DNA of 10,120 bases from the NCBI GenBank assembly GCA_017476305.1, contig JAFVAA010000888.1, forward strand, positions 1 to 10,120. The letters are read 5' to 3'. Every line of letters starts with the position of its first letter. Within the stretch, counting starts at the first letter, position 1. This stretch comes from Lachnospiraceae bacterium (GTDB lineage Bacteria > Bacillota > Clostridia > Lachnospirales > Lachnospiraceae). The position numbers and the translations under genes are program-made. The notes below the pieces were generated by a model. The model was not told the origin of the DNA. It was given only the letters and a program-made list of their open reading frames with translations, and made no database searches. Positions 1-7,467 of this stretch are shown here, one piece after another.

Positions 1-4
1 ATCT

Positions 5-243
5 TTGGTGCTTTAGCACTAATCTATCCAACATATCGAAGATATGTTATCAATTTCTAATTCAGAATAACAATAACAATTTAGGTGTCATATCCTTGAC
101 ACGAGCGGGAATAAGAAAAACACTATTAGTTGTTCCGTTCCCATAGGGTATTTCTCATCGCGAAGAGAGTTTTAAGACACAGCTAAAGCTGTGCAGCAAA
201 GCCCGTTACTATTTGCAGACGGAATAGCTATAAACAGTAACCG
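5..243 (+). ncRNA. Cluster of stem-loops, candidate structured RNA
   Basis: This gene-free stretch carries at least five clear hairpins in about 240 bases. A 7-bp stem at 5-22 has a TTTA loop. An 8-bp stem at 30-48 (AACATATC/GATATGTT) has a GAA triloop. A 6-bp stem lies at 85-102 (GTGTCA/TGACAC). A nested element at 107-142 pairs GGGAAT with GTTCCC around an inner bulged stem. A 6-bp stem at 178-193 (CACAGC/GCTGTG) has a TAAA loop. A further imperfect stem pairs 205-210 with 236-241. There is no usable reading frame with a ribosome binding site. The density and variety of stems, with unpaired A-rich linkers, resembles a structured RNA rather than a terminator, and no T-run follows any stem. 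It could belong to a known class such as the clostridial raiA motif, but that is only an impression. The strand is not certain, and the left edge may lie outside the window. Confidence 0.4.
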
Positions 244-271
244 AAAGTATGAAAAAAGGAGAATACGCAGT

Positions 272-300
272 TTGACAAGAGGGCAGGTCTATACTATAAT
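272..300 (+). promoter_or_regulatory. Perfect-consensus sigma-A promoter
   Basis: The -35 box TTGACA (272-277) and the -10 box TATAAT (295-300) both match the consensus exactly and are separated by the optimal 17 bases. A transcript would start near 307, giving a leader of about 68 bases before the start codon at 375. It most likely drives the PAS-repeat protein. Such a strong core promoter in front of a signalling gene suggests either high expression or control by a repressor or by the leader RNA. Confidence 0.85.
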
Positions 301-306
301 TTTGGT

Positions 307-331
307 ATTACCTATCATAATAGTATGTAAT
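307..331 (+). promoter_or_regulatory. Hairpin at the predicted 5' end of the mRNA
   Basis: ATTAC-CTAT (307-315) pairs with ATAG (320-323) and GTAAT (327-331) around a CATA loop, with a three-base TAT bulge on the 3' side. The stem begins almost exactly at the start site predicted from the promoter at 272-300, so it would cap the transcript. Such 5' hairpins can protect mRNA from decay. A role here is inferred from position only. Confidence 0.4.
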
Positions 332-374
332 GGGAATACGGATAGAAAAATAGTAGAAAGGGGGATATGGATTT

Positions 375-2564
375 ATGTTTGGTTTTGAGAAGGATTTTTA
401 TCAGAATCTGTTTGAGTCTTTAGATAATAATTCCGTGCTTATGCGCGTAGGCGAGAATGGTGCCTATGAGCCTGTCTGGTGTTCCAGGGAATATGCGGAA
501 ATGATGGAAGGGACAAAGGAAGAGTGTATTCAGCGTGAAAGTGAAGAGGAGAACGATCTGGTTCATCCGGCTGACAGGGAAGAAGTATCCTATCTCTTTA
601 AAAATCAGGTTACGAAGGATGGTACGAACAATTTGACGGTTCGAAAAAAAACATTACAGGGAAAAAATATCTGGGTAAATGTTCATTATGCTTTTGTAAA
701 AGAGGGCGGGGTGCAGTATGCGTACTGTACCTATATTGATGTGACAGAGCTGATACAGAGTCAGCAGCAGACCATGGCGATGTACCGGGAATTAAATAAG
801 GAGCTGGATGCGCTGTCCAGCCAGAGTCTGGCTGCGCTGCGTTCGAATCTGACGAAGGGTGTCGTAGAAGAGGTGCATGGAACGGATCTCTATGATGTGG
901 ATAAGCCTGGTGCACCGATAGAGGATCTGATACGTGTCCGTATGGAGAATATGCCGGTAGCTTCTGACAGGGAGACGTATGTAAAGGTATTTGATTTGGA
1001 GGAGCTTCAAAGAAAGTATTATCTGGGCGAGGGACCTTCCTCCCTGGTTATTTTTTCCAGAAGGCAGTCCGGGAGACAGTGCTTTATCAAGTATTCTGCC
1101 TCTATGCGGAAGGATCCGGTGACGGGTGATGTCATTGTACTGGGCGTAGAGACGGAGTACAACTCACAGAAGGTGACGGAGATTTTAAATGATAAGGTAT
1201 TGGCAAAGCAGTATGATTTTGTGGGCTATATCGTGGATGAAAACTATGGAATCTCCATAGGGGACGCGGCAAACATAGGAAAAGGCAGTATTTTCCCGAA
1301 GAAACGGGATGGAATCTATATGGATTACATAAGAGAGCAGGTGCTTCCTGTGGTTCCGGAAAAGGAACGGGAGATGACATTACACGCTCTTTCTTTAGAT
1401 ACCATTGAAAAAGAATTAGAGACGGAAGAGGATTACACTGTAGATGTAAATTGTGTGATCGAGGGAGAAAAATTCTTTAAACGTTTTACGTTTTATACAG
1501 TGGATAAAAAGACGAAATTTTATATCTTTTTAAAGGCAGATATCACGGATGCGATACGGGAGCAGGGAGAGCGCGAACAGACACAGGCGACCTATAACAG
1601 TATGCTCGATCAGTTCAATGCGATGGCAGATGAGAGTCTGACGGTGCAGAGAACGAATCTGACGACGGGACTTATAGAGGAGTCGAGAGGCCGTGATCTC
1701 TATGATACCGACTATGCGGGAGGCTCTATCGCAGAAAGTGCGAGGGTTCGTTCGGAAAGCTTTTTAGTAGAGGGTGACAGGGAAAAGTATGAGGAGACCT
1801 TTGCGTTAGATAAGCTGCTAGAGCGTACCTTGTCCGGAAAGGGACCGGCGACCTTTGTAGGGTATTGCCGCAGGCAGTCCGGTCGTCAGTGCTTCGTGAA
1901 ATTCTCCGGTTCTGCCAGTAAAAATCCGGTGACCGGTGAGGTGATCGCATTTGGCGTGGAGACGGAATATAATACCGAAATGGTAAATCAGGTGTTGGAC
2001 GAAAAGGTTTTAGCACAGCAGTATGATATGATTACCTATATCGTCAATGGTTACTATGGCGTGGCGATTGGTGATGCGGCGAACATCGAAAAGGGCAGTA
2101 TCTTCCCGAAAGAAAAAAATGGAGTTTACATGGATTATCTCTTAGAACAGGTGCTTCCTGTGGTCGAGGGATCGAAGGAAGATAAGGAGGCGATGTTAGA
2201 GGCACTTTCTTTAGAAACGATAGAGGCGAAGCTAAACGAAAGCGAACCTTACAGTGTGGATGTGCCATGTGAGATAGAAGGCGAGAGCTTTCATAAACGG
2301 TTTATGTTCTATGCGGTAGACCGGGAGAGAAATTTCTATCTTCTTTTAAAATCGGATATGACAGAGGTGCTAAGAGAGCAGAGGGAGAGAGAGCGGACGC
2401 AGACGATTCATAATAGTATGATGGATCAGTTCAATTCGATGGCAGACGAAAGTCTGACGGTCGTTCGTTCGAGCATGACGACAGGACTTGTCGAAGATAT
2501 CCGGGGGAATGATCTGTACGATACGGACTACCCGGAGTGGATGCGTGCTCGGTCAGCCTTTTGA
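375..2564 (+). pseudogene. PAS-repeat sensor protein, truncated in its third repeat
   Basis: This is a 729-codon frame with the ribosome binding site AAAGGGGGA at 357-365 and ATG at 375. Residues about 1-128 look like a PAS sensor domain, ending in the usual D-V-T-E linker. A repeat of about 270 residues follows. Repeat 1 begins at S151, repeat 2 at S421 and repeat 3 at S693. Shared motifs include the NLTxG strand, DLYDxD, RRQSGRQCF, DPVTG/NPVTG, GVETEYN and YG-x2-IGDAANI. Each unit probably contains two PAS-like folds joined by a helical linker rich in E, R and Q. Repeat 3 breaks off after DLYDTDYP (residue 720), and the last nine residues are out-of-frame reading of a copper ATPase scrap. 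Related Lachnospiraceae proteins normally end in an output domain such as GGDEF, EAL or histidine kinase, and here that end is missing. The truncated protein could still be made from its strong promoter but would lack output. The PAS assignment of the repeats is by resemblance. Confidence 0.75.
825..2533 (+). repeat. Tandem coding repeat, about 270 codons per unit
   Basis: The three units start at about 825, 1635 and 2451. The first two are complete and the third is cut after about 83 bases. The units are clearly homologous in protein and partly in DNA: for example AGTCTGACGGT recurs at the start of units 2 and 3. Internal homology of this length makes the gene prone to recombination. Confidence 0.8.
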
Positions 2565-2756
2565 CAAATTCCATGGGTGTAGAGGGTACGGCTTCCGGCA
2601 TGGAGATTATTCAGGCAGTAGAAAAGTCTCGTCCTTACAGGACTTATCATGGTCATTAATCAGAAATTCTTTATAAATGGTTTTAAGAGCCTTCTTCACA
2701 GGGCACCGAACATGGATGCCCTGGTGGCATTGGGGGCTTCCACAGCATTCCTTTGA
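2534..2756 (+). pseudogene. Copper P-type ATPase (CopA) remnant, two pieces
   Basis: Two stretches of one P1B-type copper ATPase survive in different frames. In the frame starting at 2534, residues reading DACSVSLLTNSMGVEG and then EIIQAVEK match the second half of an N-terminal heavy-metal-binding (HMA) domain. In the frame starting at 2643, INQKFFINGFKSLLHRAPNM and DALVALGAS match the conserved membrane segment ahead of the CopA transport site, ending at TGA 2754-2756. The region between them (end of HMA plus the first membrane helices) is missing, and so are the CPC motif, phosphorylation domain and nucleotide-binding domain. The left edge is fused to the PAS-repeat gene and the right edge to a histidine kinase tail. 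The piece cannot encode a transporter. The family call rests on the highly characteristic APNMDxLVALGA motif. Confidence 0.8.
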
Positions 2757-3086
2757 ATAGGGCAGGTGCTTGCCAATCTGCTGTCGAATGCAATCAAATA
2801 TACTGATGAAAACGGCAGGATATCCATATCGGTGAAAAAAGAACAGGATAGAGTGGAATTTGCCGTGGAGGATACAGGGATAGGAATTTCAGAGAATGAA
2901 ACCGGTCGTGTGTTTGAGCGGTTTTACCGAACAGACAAGTCGAGAGCGAGGAAGACAGGAGGAGCTGGAATTGGTCTTTCTATAGCCAGGGCAATCGTAC
3001 AGGCACATCATGGGACGATTACATGTGAAAGCAGACCTGGGGCTGGCAGTCGGTTTCTTGTTACGTTACCTGAAAAAGACAATTGA
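2757..3086 (+). pseudogene. Histidine kinase, C-terminal ATPase domain only
   Basis: The frame reads straight out of the copper ATPase scrap after its stop codon and encodes about 109 residues of a HATPase_c domain. The N box is NLLSNAIKYT, the G1 box DTGIGIS, the F box FERFYRTDKSR and the G2 box GGAGIGLSIA, followed by the usual GSRF-x-VTLP end and a stop at 3086. The sensor part, membrane segments and phospho-accepting histidine are absent. A GTG at 2766 could serve as a start, but no convincing ribosome binding site precedes it, so translation is doubtful. In its parent this would be a sensor kinase paired with a response regulator, and none is present nearby. It is not the natural end of the PAS-repeat gene on present evidence, because copper ATPase DNA lies between them. 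Confidence 0.85.
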
Positions 3087-3168
3087 GTTTATAAGAAAGG
3101 ATGGGAAAAAGTATTTGAAATGAAATGACAGAAATATCCAGGGATGGAATTGATGAAAGGAGAATAGT

Positions 3169-4133
3169 ATGGCATTAGTGACAGACGGAAAAATGGATCA
3201 GAGGATAAACAGGGTTGTAGATAATCTTATGAAAGATTATGAGGAAGGGAAAGCCATTGATGAAATTAAGATTTTTGAGCGTCCGAACAGGGATACTGTA
3301 GTTGATATTTTGGAAAAGCTGAGAAAGATCGTGTATCCGGGATATTACACAGCTTTAAGATATACACTGTTCGGAATAATACAACGATGCTTCTGGAAGA
3401 TGTAATCTATAATTTGATTTCACAGATTGCGATTGTTTTGAAATATTCACCACAATATGAAAAAGCGGATTCAGAAGTGATTTCACAGGCTTCCGAGCGG
3501 ATTACGTTTGATTTCCTTGACAGGCTGCCTAAAATCCGGTCTTTTATAGAAACGGATGTACAGGCGGCATTTGACGGGGATCCTGCCGCTTATAATAAGG
3601 ATGAGATTATCTGTACCTATCCGGGGCTGTTTGCAACATTGACAAACCGCATCGCACATGAGCTATATCTGCTTGGAGTTCCTTTGATACCGAGAATCAT
3701 GACGGAGTACGCCCATAGCGTGACAGGGATTGATATCCATCCGGGAACCACGATTGGCAAATATTTTTTTATCGACCACGGAACAGGCATTGTGATTGGA
3801 GAAACTACGGTAATCGGGGATAATGTAAAAATATATCAGGGTGTGACGCTGGGGGCACTTTCGACCAGAGGCGGTCAGAACCTGAAAAACGTGAAAAGGC
3901 ATCCGACAATCTGTGATAACGTTACGATTTATTCCGGAGCCTCTATTTTAGGAGGAGATACTGTGGTGGGAAAAGATGTCGTGGTCGGAGGTAATGCTTT
4001 TATCACGACATCCATTCCGGAAGGTGCGAGAGTCAGTGTAAAAAGTCAGGAGCTGATGTATAATTATGATGCAGGTCATCCGGTCGAAAGAAAAGAACTT
4101 GAAATGGATGAATCATGGTATTATATGATATAA
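3169..4133 (+). pseudogene. cysE: Serine O-acetyltransferase with a frameshift
   Basis: The enzyme makes O-acetylserine from serine and acetyl-CoA, the first step of cysteine synthesis. The start at 3169 has the ribosome binding site GAAAGGAG (3155-3162). The first frame runs to 3405, and the rest of the protein continues in another frame to TAA at 4133, about 321 residues in total, the usual length of the long-form clostridial enzyme. The N-terminal helical domain spans both frames. The hexapeptide beta-helix with acyltransferase residues follows: HSVTGIDIHPG, DHGTGIVIGETTVIGD, YQGVTLGALS and VVGGNAF. The break lies at the T-run 3354-3356. Adding one T would read GCT TTT AAG ATA TAC ACT and join the frames as Y-T-A-F-K-I-Y-T-V. 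An internal start at 3387 would lack the N-terminal domain. The cause could be a real one-base loss or a sequencing error in a homopolymer. Confidence 0.85.
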
Positions 4134-4136
4134 CAC

Positions 4137-4146
4137 AGGAGGTGAT
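4137..4146 (+). promoter_or_regulatory. Ten-base perfect Shine-Dalgarno
   Basis: AGGAGGTGAT is fully complementary to the 16S rRNA 3' end and lies four bases after the serine acetyltransferase stop. It fixes the start of the nitroreductase remnant at ATG 4153. Such a strong site in front of a gene broken after 12 codons shows the gene was once well expressed. Confidence 0.8.
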
Positions 4147-4152
4147 GGCAGA

Positions 4153-4447
4153 ATGAACACAGCAGAATTGATAAGAACCAGAAGAAGCACTGGAAATGGC
4201 GCGCTTAGCACCATCTGCCGTAAACAAGCAGCCGTGACGTATTGTCAGAGAGGGAAATTATTTTCATTTTTACATCAGGCATGATAAGGGATACATTATG
4301 GATCATACATGGGACATGCAAAAAATTGATATGGGAATTGCGCTTTGTCATTTCATGAGTGTGAAGCCGGGCGGACTTTCTATAGTGAATCCTGGAATTG
4401 CTGTAAGTGATGATATCATTGCATGGCTTAAAGAGCAAAAAGCATAA
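4153..4447 (+). pseudogene. Nitroreductase-family flavoenzyme, internally deleted
   Basis: Pieces of a single FMN-dependent nitroreductase survive in order. The ATG frame gives MNTAELIRTRRS, the typical first helix and RRS motif. From 4187 a different frame gives ALEMARLAPSAVNKQP, the conserved substrate and FMN contact segment. A TGA at 4235-4237 stands where family members have tryptophan (QPWR), followed by RIVREGNYFHFY. The frame continues to WDMQKIDMGIALCHFMSV and VNPGIAVSDDIIAWLKEQKA, ending in TAA at 4447. About 98 codons remain, far fewer than the usual 170 or more. At least two deletions are needed: one after RRS, with a change of frame, and one or more inside the middle. The gene follows the serine acetyltransferase by 19 bases and was probably in its operon. 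No functional enzyme can result. Confidence 0.8.
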
Positions 4448-4517
4448 AACAGAAAGCGTTCATTGTAACGGATTTTTGACGGAAATACATGAAAAGACTG
4501 TAAGAAGAGGAAGGATT

Positions 4518-5315
4518 ATGAAAATTGCATTGGCACAGATGAAGATGTCTGCTGACATCAAAGAAAATTATAAAAAAACACTACAGCTCATTTGTGAAGC
4601 CTCAAAGCGGGGGGCAGAAATGATTTGTTTTCCGGAGATTCAGCTTACCCCGTTTTTTCCACAATATCCGGATCGTGATGTAGACGAATATACCATGACA
4701 GAGGATGGCAGTTATGTGAAAGGCATATGCGAAGCATGTAAGGCTTATCATATATTTGCTTCTCCCAATCTCTACATGGAAAAAGATGGATGCAGATACG
4801 ATATGAGTCTTCTCATTGATGACCAGGGGGAGATAATCGGCAGACATAAAATGGTGCATATAGCCAAGTGTGAGAAGTTTTATGAACAGAGTTATTATAC
4901 CCCTTCGGAAGAGGGATTTTCGGTTTTTGAAACGAGACTTGGGAAAATAGGAATCGTCGTATGTTTTGACCGGCATTATCCGGAGAGCATACGGACGGAG
5001 GCACTTCGAGGAGCAGAACTGATTGTGATACCCACAGCGAATACTTCCGAGGAGCCTTCTGAACTATTTCAATGGGAAATTCGGGTTCAGGCATTTCAGA
5101 ACAGTGTCAATATTGCCATGTGTAATCGTGTGGGTATCGAGGAAAATATGAATTTTTCCGGGGAATCACTTCTCTGCGATTGTATGGGAAATATCATTGC
5201 AGCTGCCGGGGATACAGAGGAACTGCTGGTAGCCGATGTGGATGTTCCAAAAGCAGCCGTGACGCGAAAGGCAAAGCCATACACATCCCTCCGCAGAAAG
5301 GAACTGTATGAGTGA
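4518..5315 (+). CDS. Carbon-nitrogen hydrolase (nitrilase superfamily)
   Basis: The product is a cytosolic amidase of 265 residues, a normal length for the family. The catalytic triad is visible: Glu40 in CFPEIQ, Lys111 in GRHKMVHIA and Cys149 in GIVVCFDRHYPES. These enzymes hydrolyse small amides or carbamoyl compounds. N-carbamoylputrescine amidase and omega-amidase are the nearest familiar types, but the substrate cannot be read from the sequence. The start at 4518 is chosen because GAGGAAGG (4507-4514) lies just upstream and the protein then begins MKIALAQMK, the standard first strand. The open frame extends back to 4407, but that part overlaps the nitroreductase remnant. The gene looks intact. 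It converges with the minus-strand hydrolase 18 bases downstream. No clear promoter of its own was found, so it may be read from upstream. Confidence 0.9.
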   Translation: MKIALAQMKMSADIKENYKKTLQLICEASKRGAEMICFPEIQLTPFFPQYPDRDVDEYTMTEDGSYVKGICEACKAYHIFASPNLYMEKDGCRYDMSLLIDDQGEIIGRHKMVHIAKCEKFYEQSYYTPSEEGFSVFETRLGKIGIVVCFDRHYPESIRTEALRGAELIVIPTANTSEEPSELFQWEIRVQAFQNSVNIAMCNRVGIEENMNFSGESLLCDCMGNIIAAAGDTEELLVADVDVPKAAVTRKAKPYTSLRRKELYE

Positions 5316-5333
5316 ATAACGCTGTCCTTTTTG

Positions 5334-6212
5334 TTATAAAAAGCTTTTGAAAAAATTGCATTCTTCATCATTGCAGAGCTTTGCTTCCTCTGATTTTATA
5401 TCGCAGTGAAATACATGGGGAAGCATATTTTTTGCATCTCCGTAAAAGCGAAAAAGGAAAGGAATATTTTTCGAAAGAAATTTTTCTGCCAAAAGTGGAG
5501 CCTGTCCTTTCAAAAAATCATCCGTACAGGTCATGAGAAATGCAGGTGGAAATTTTTCTGTAATATAATCTGTCACCTGGATCATCTCTAATTCCTTTTC
5601 GGAACCACCCTCCGGAAGATATTCTTTCATCAGAGCGGTGGTCTGCTCGTCTCCGTCGGATTCGACACGATATACGCCACAATTTAAGGCAATGGCAGCC
5701 GGTACAAAGTTCGCAGGAGGTTCTATTTTGAACTTCGTCCTGTAAGCAGGATTTGTACATAGATTTACATATATCCCTAAATTGTGCGCACCGGCAGAAT
5801 CGCCTACCGCAAAGATATGTTCTGTATCAAGACCATAGTTCCCGGAATTGGCTAAAACCCATTCAAATACGGCATTCGTATCCTCCAGAGAGGCAGGAAA
5901 TTTATTTTCCGGTGCAAGTCTGTAGGTAAAATTAACGACAGCGAATCCTCTTTGTGCCAGATTCATACAGTAATACTGATAGCGTTCTTTATCGCCATAT
6001 ACCCAGCCGCCTCCATGAACGCTGACGATTACGGGAAGAGTGTTTTTCTCTGCATTTGCAGGTCTATATACATCTAAAACCTGCCATTTCGGATCACTGC
6101 CGTACACGATATTATCATACCGAAGAATATCCTCTGGCGTAGTCAGACCTGCATCACGAATATCATCATATTTTTTGAAATCGTTTCTTATTTTTTCGCT
6201 TATCTGTGACAT
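5334..6212 (-). CDS. Alpha/beta hydrolase, HSL-type esterase
   Basis: The product is a 292-residue esterase or lipase-like hydrolase. HGGGW (66-70) is the oxyanion-hole motif of the hormone-sensitive lipase group. GDSAG (137-141) holds the nucleophile Ser139. Asp231 or Asp232 in TCTDDFLKGQ and His266 in PHVFH complete the triad. No signal peptide is visible, so it is probably cytosolic. Likely substrates are short acyl or acetyl esters, for example from plant glycans or small molecules, but this is inferred from the family. The start is supported by AAAGGAGG (6218-6225 read on the minus strand) five bases before the ATG. A promoter lies at 6303-6331. It is the only minus-strand gene in the window and appears complete. 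Confidence 0.9.
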   Translation of the reverse strand: MSQISEKIRNDFKKYDDIRDAGLTTPEDILRYDNIVYGSDPKWQVLDVYRPANAEKNTLPVIVSVHGGGWVYGDKERYQYYCMNLAQRGFAVVNFTYRLAPENKFPASLEDTNAVFEWVLANSGNYGLDTEHIFAVGDSAGAHNLGIYVNLCTNPAYRTKFKIEPPANFVPAAIALNCGVYRVESDGDEQTTALMKEYLPEGGSEKELEMIQVTDYITEKFPPAFLMTCTDDFLKGQAPLLAEKFLSKNIPFLFRFYGDAKNMLPHVFHCDIKSEEAKLCNDEECNFFKSFL

Positions 6213-6302
6213 GAAAACCTCCTTTTTCCGGTTCCATTACCCGGTCCGTCCGGTTCTTCAGGCAATGCAGTACCGGGAATCTGTATTTTTTTCTATACAA
6301 AC

Positions 6303-6331
6303 AACATATCACAAATATCGTATAAAAACAA
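6303..6331 (-). promoter_or_regulatory. Probable promoter of the alpha/beta hydrolase
   Basis: Read on the minus strand, TTGTTT (6326-6331) and TATGTT (6303-6308) are spaced by 17 bases. The predicted leader to the start codon is about 85 bases. The match is moderate (4 of 6 in each box), but spacing and position fit. Confidence 0.4.
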
Positions 6332-6496
6332 GCAGACTGTGAGATCTTTTCAGAGCAGATGTGAACAGTTACTGTAATTTCGGGATAGTTATGGAGGGCA
6401 GACTGCCGCTTTTTCTGTGGTAAAAAGAGAGTGGCTGTGCTATACTTTATATTGTAGCATATGCAGTTTAGTTATACTATGCTTGCGTGATTGGCA

Positions 6497-6541
6497 TTGT
6501 ACTTTTTTGACAAGGTACAGTATGATAGGAATAAGGTACAG
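6497..6541 (+). promoter_or_regulatory. Promoter-like region with 21-bp spaced repeats
   Basis: TTGTAC (6497-6502) and TATGAT (6521-6526) are separated by 18 bases. AAGGTACAG occurs exactly twice, at 6512-6520 and 6533-6541, a distance of 21 bases or two helical turns. The first GTAC also forms an inverted pair with GTAC at 6499-6502. Repeats placed on one face of the helix around a -10 box suggest binding of a regulator, and the long spacer would fit a MerR-type activator. This is inference. It would control the DUF4405/flavodoxin genes downstream. Confidence 0.4.
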
Positions 6542-6608
6542 ACAGAAGGTTTATTTTGGAGAAGGAGCAGCAAAGGCGAATTTAAAAAAATAATAAGGAG
6601 AGAAGCGG

Positions 6609-6863
6609 ATGCATGGTTTGGAAAATAAAAAGGTAAAAATGGTTATTGATATTCTGATGACGATACTTCTGTTCATTCTGATGGCATATCACTATATCGG
6701 TCAGATGTGGCATGAGATATCGGGAACGGTCATGTTTCTACTGTTTGTATTTCATCATGTGATGAACAGGAAATGGTATCTGGCGATCGGAAAAGGAAAG
6801 TATCCGGCAGGTTGGGTTCTTTTCACGGTCAGGAAGGGTTGTAAAGCATTTTGCGGAGCATAA
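6609..6863 (+). pseudogene. DUF4405 membrane protein, truncated
   Basis: The frame encodes 84 residues with ribosome binding site AAGGAG at 6595-6600. Residues about 10-27 (MVIDILMTILLFILMAYH) and 38-51 are membrane helices. Histidines in YHYIGQMWHEISG and FHHVMNRKWY resemble the heme-ligand positions of cytochrome b-like DUF4405 proteins. The family normally has about four helices. Here the family sequence ends near GKGKYPAGWVLFTV (about 6828), and the last ten residues are flavodoxin coding DNA read out of frame. A deletion therefore joined this gene to the next, or removed the middle of one fused DUF4405-flavodoxin gene. Without its third and fourth helices it is unlikely to work. Confidence 0.7.
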
Positions 6864-7467
6864 AAAAAGATATTTGATTTTATCGGCTGCTTTGGTGGTC
6901 ATCTGTGTTTTGTTTTTTCTGTTTGGTGGACGAACCTATATAAAAAGACATTATCAGACGGTCCATGTGGATCGGGCAAAGGAAACACTGACAGAAAAGG
7001 TGGACATGAATGGGAAAAATGGCATCATCATTTATTTTACCAGAGTGGGAAATACGAATTTTAAGGAAAATGTGGATGCGGTTTCGAGTGCATCTTTAAT
7101 GGAGGAAAATGGAATCCTGATTGGAAACAGTGAACTTTTAGCAGAAATGCTTGAAAATGCCACAGGCTATCCATCCTATGCTATCAGGACAAAGAAAAAA
7201 TACTCCTCCAGCTATGGGGATACGGTCAGTGAAGCGAAGAAAGAGATGGATGAGAATATCCCTTCGGAGCTGGAAAACGATATTCCGGATTTGTCAGAAT
7301 ATGATACGGTAGTATTGGTATATCCCCTTTGGTGGGGAACGCTCCCGATGCCGGTACAGACTTTTTTATCGGAAAATGATCTGGAGGGAAAGACGGTTTA
7401 CTCTCTGGTGACGCACGGAGGGAGCGGCTTAAAAAAACTGCCTCTTGACGGAGCAGTATCTTTGTGA
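6838..7467 (+). pseudogene. Membrane-anchored flavodoxin, damaged at both ends
   Basis: The frame is recognisable from about 6838 (VVKHFAEHKKRYLIL). A membrane segment of about 16 residues follows (LILSAALVVICVLFFLF), then a flavodoxin domain. The phosphate-binding loop is YFTRVGNTNF, the flavin-stacking loop VYPLWWGTLPMPV and the third loop VTHGGSG. The family normally continues for 40 or more residues after THGGSG. Here only LKKLPLDGAVSL remains before TGA at 7467. That tail may be the end of the same protein after an in-frame deletion, or DNA from the promoter region of the next gene. No good start codon exists: TTG at 6874 lacks a well-placed ribosome binding site. With DUF4405 upstream the parent was probably a membrane electron-transfer unit. 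It is unlikely to bind FMN normally. Confidence 0.75.

Larger units (their letters stand above)
6213..6608. other. Divergent intergenic region, 396 bases
   Basis: There is no credible gene between the minus-strand hydrolase and the plus-strand DUF4405 remnant. The left part holds the hydrolase ribosome binding site and promoter. A small palindrome ACAG-TTA-CTGT lies at 6365-6375, and a short GGCA/TGCC stem at 6397-6407 is followed by a few Ts. The right part holds the promoter-like and repeat elements at 6497-6541 and the ribosome binding site AAGGAG at 6595-6600. Confidence 0.6.

Noticed and set aside
191..388. A 65-codon plus-strand frame ahead of the PAS-repeat gene
   Set aside because: It runs across the consensus promoter and the leader hairpin, has no ribosome binding site at its start, and resembles no protein I know.
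4476..4504. TTGACG with TGTAAG at 17 bases as a promoter for the nitrilase-like hydrolase
   Set aside because: The -10 box matches poorly and the predicted transcript would start inside the ribosome binding site.
4407..4517. An upstream extension of the nitrilase-like hydrolase
   Set aside because: The extra residues overlap the nitroreductase remnant in another frame and lack the family's first strand. The ribosome binding site at 4507-4514 fits ATG 4518.
5316..5337. ATAAC/GTTAT stem between the convergent hydrolase genes as a two-way terminator
   Set aside because: Only five A/T-rich pairs around a 12-base loop. Too weak to call.
6397..6414. Short GGCA/TGCC stem followed by Ts as a terminator
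   Set aside because: The stem has only four pairs and no plus-strand gene lies upstream to be terminated.
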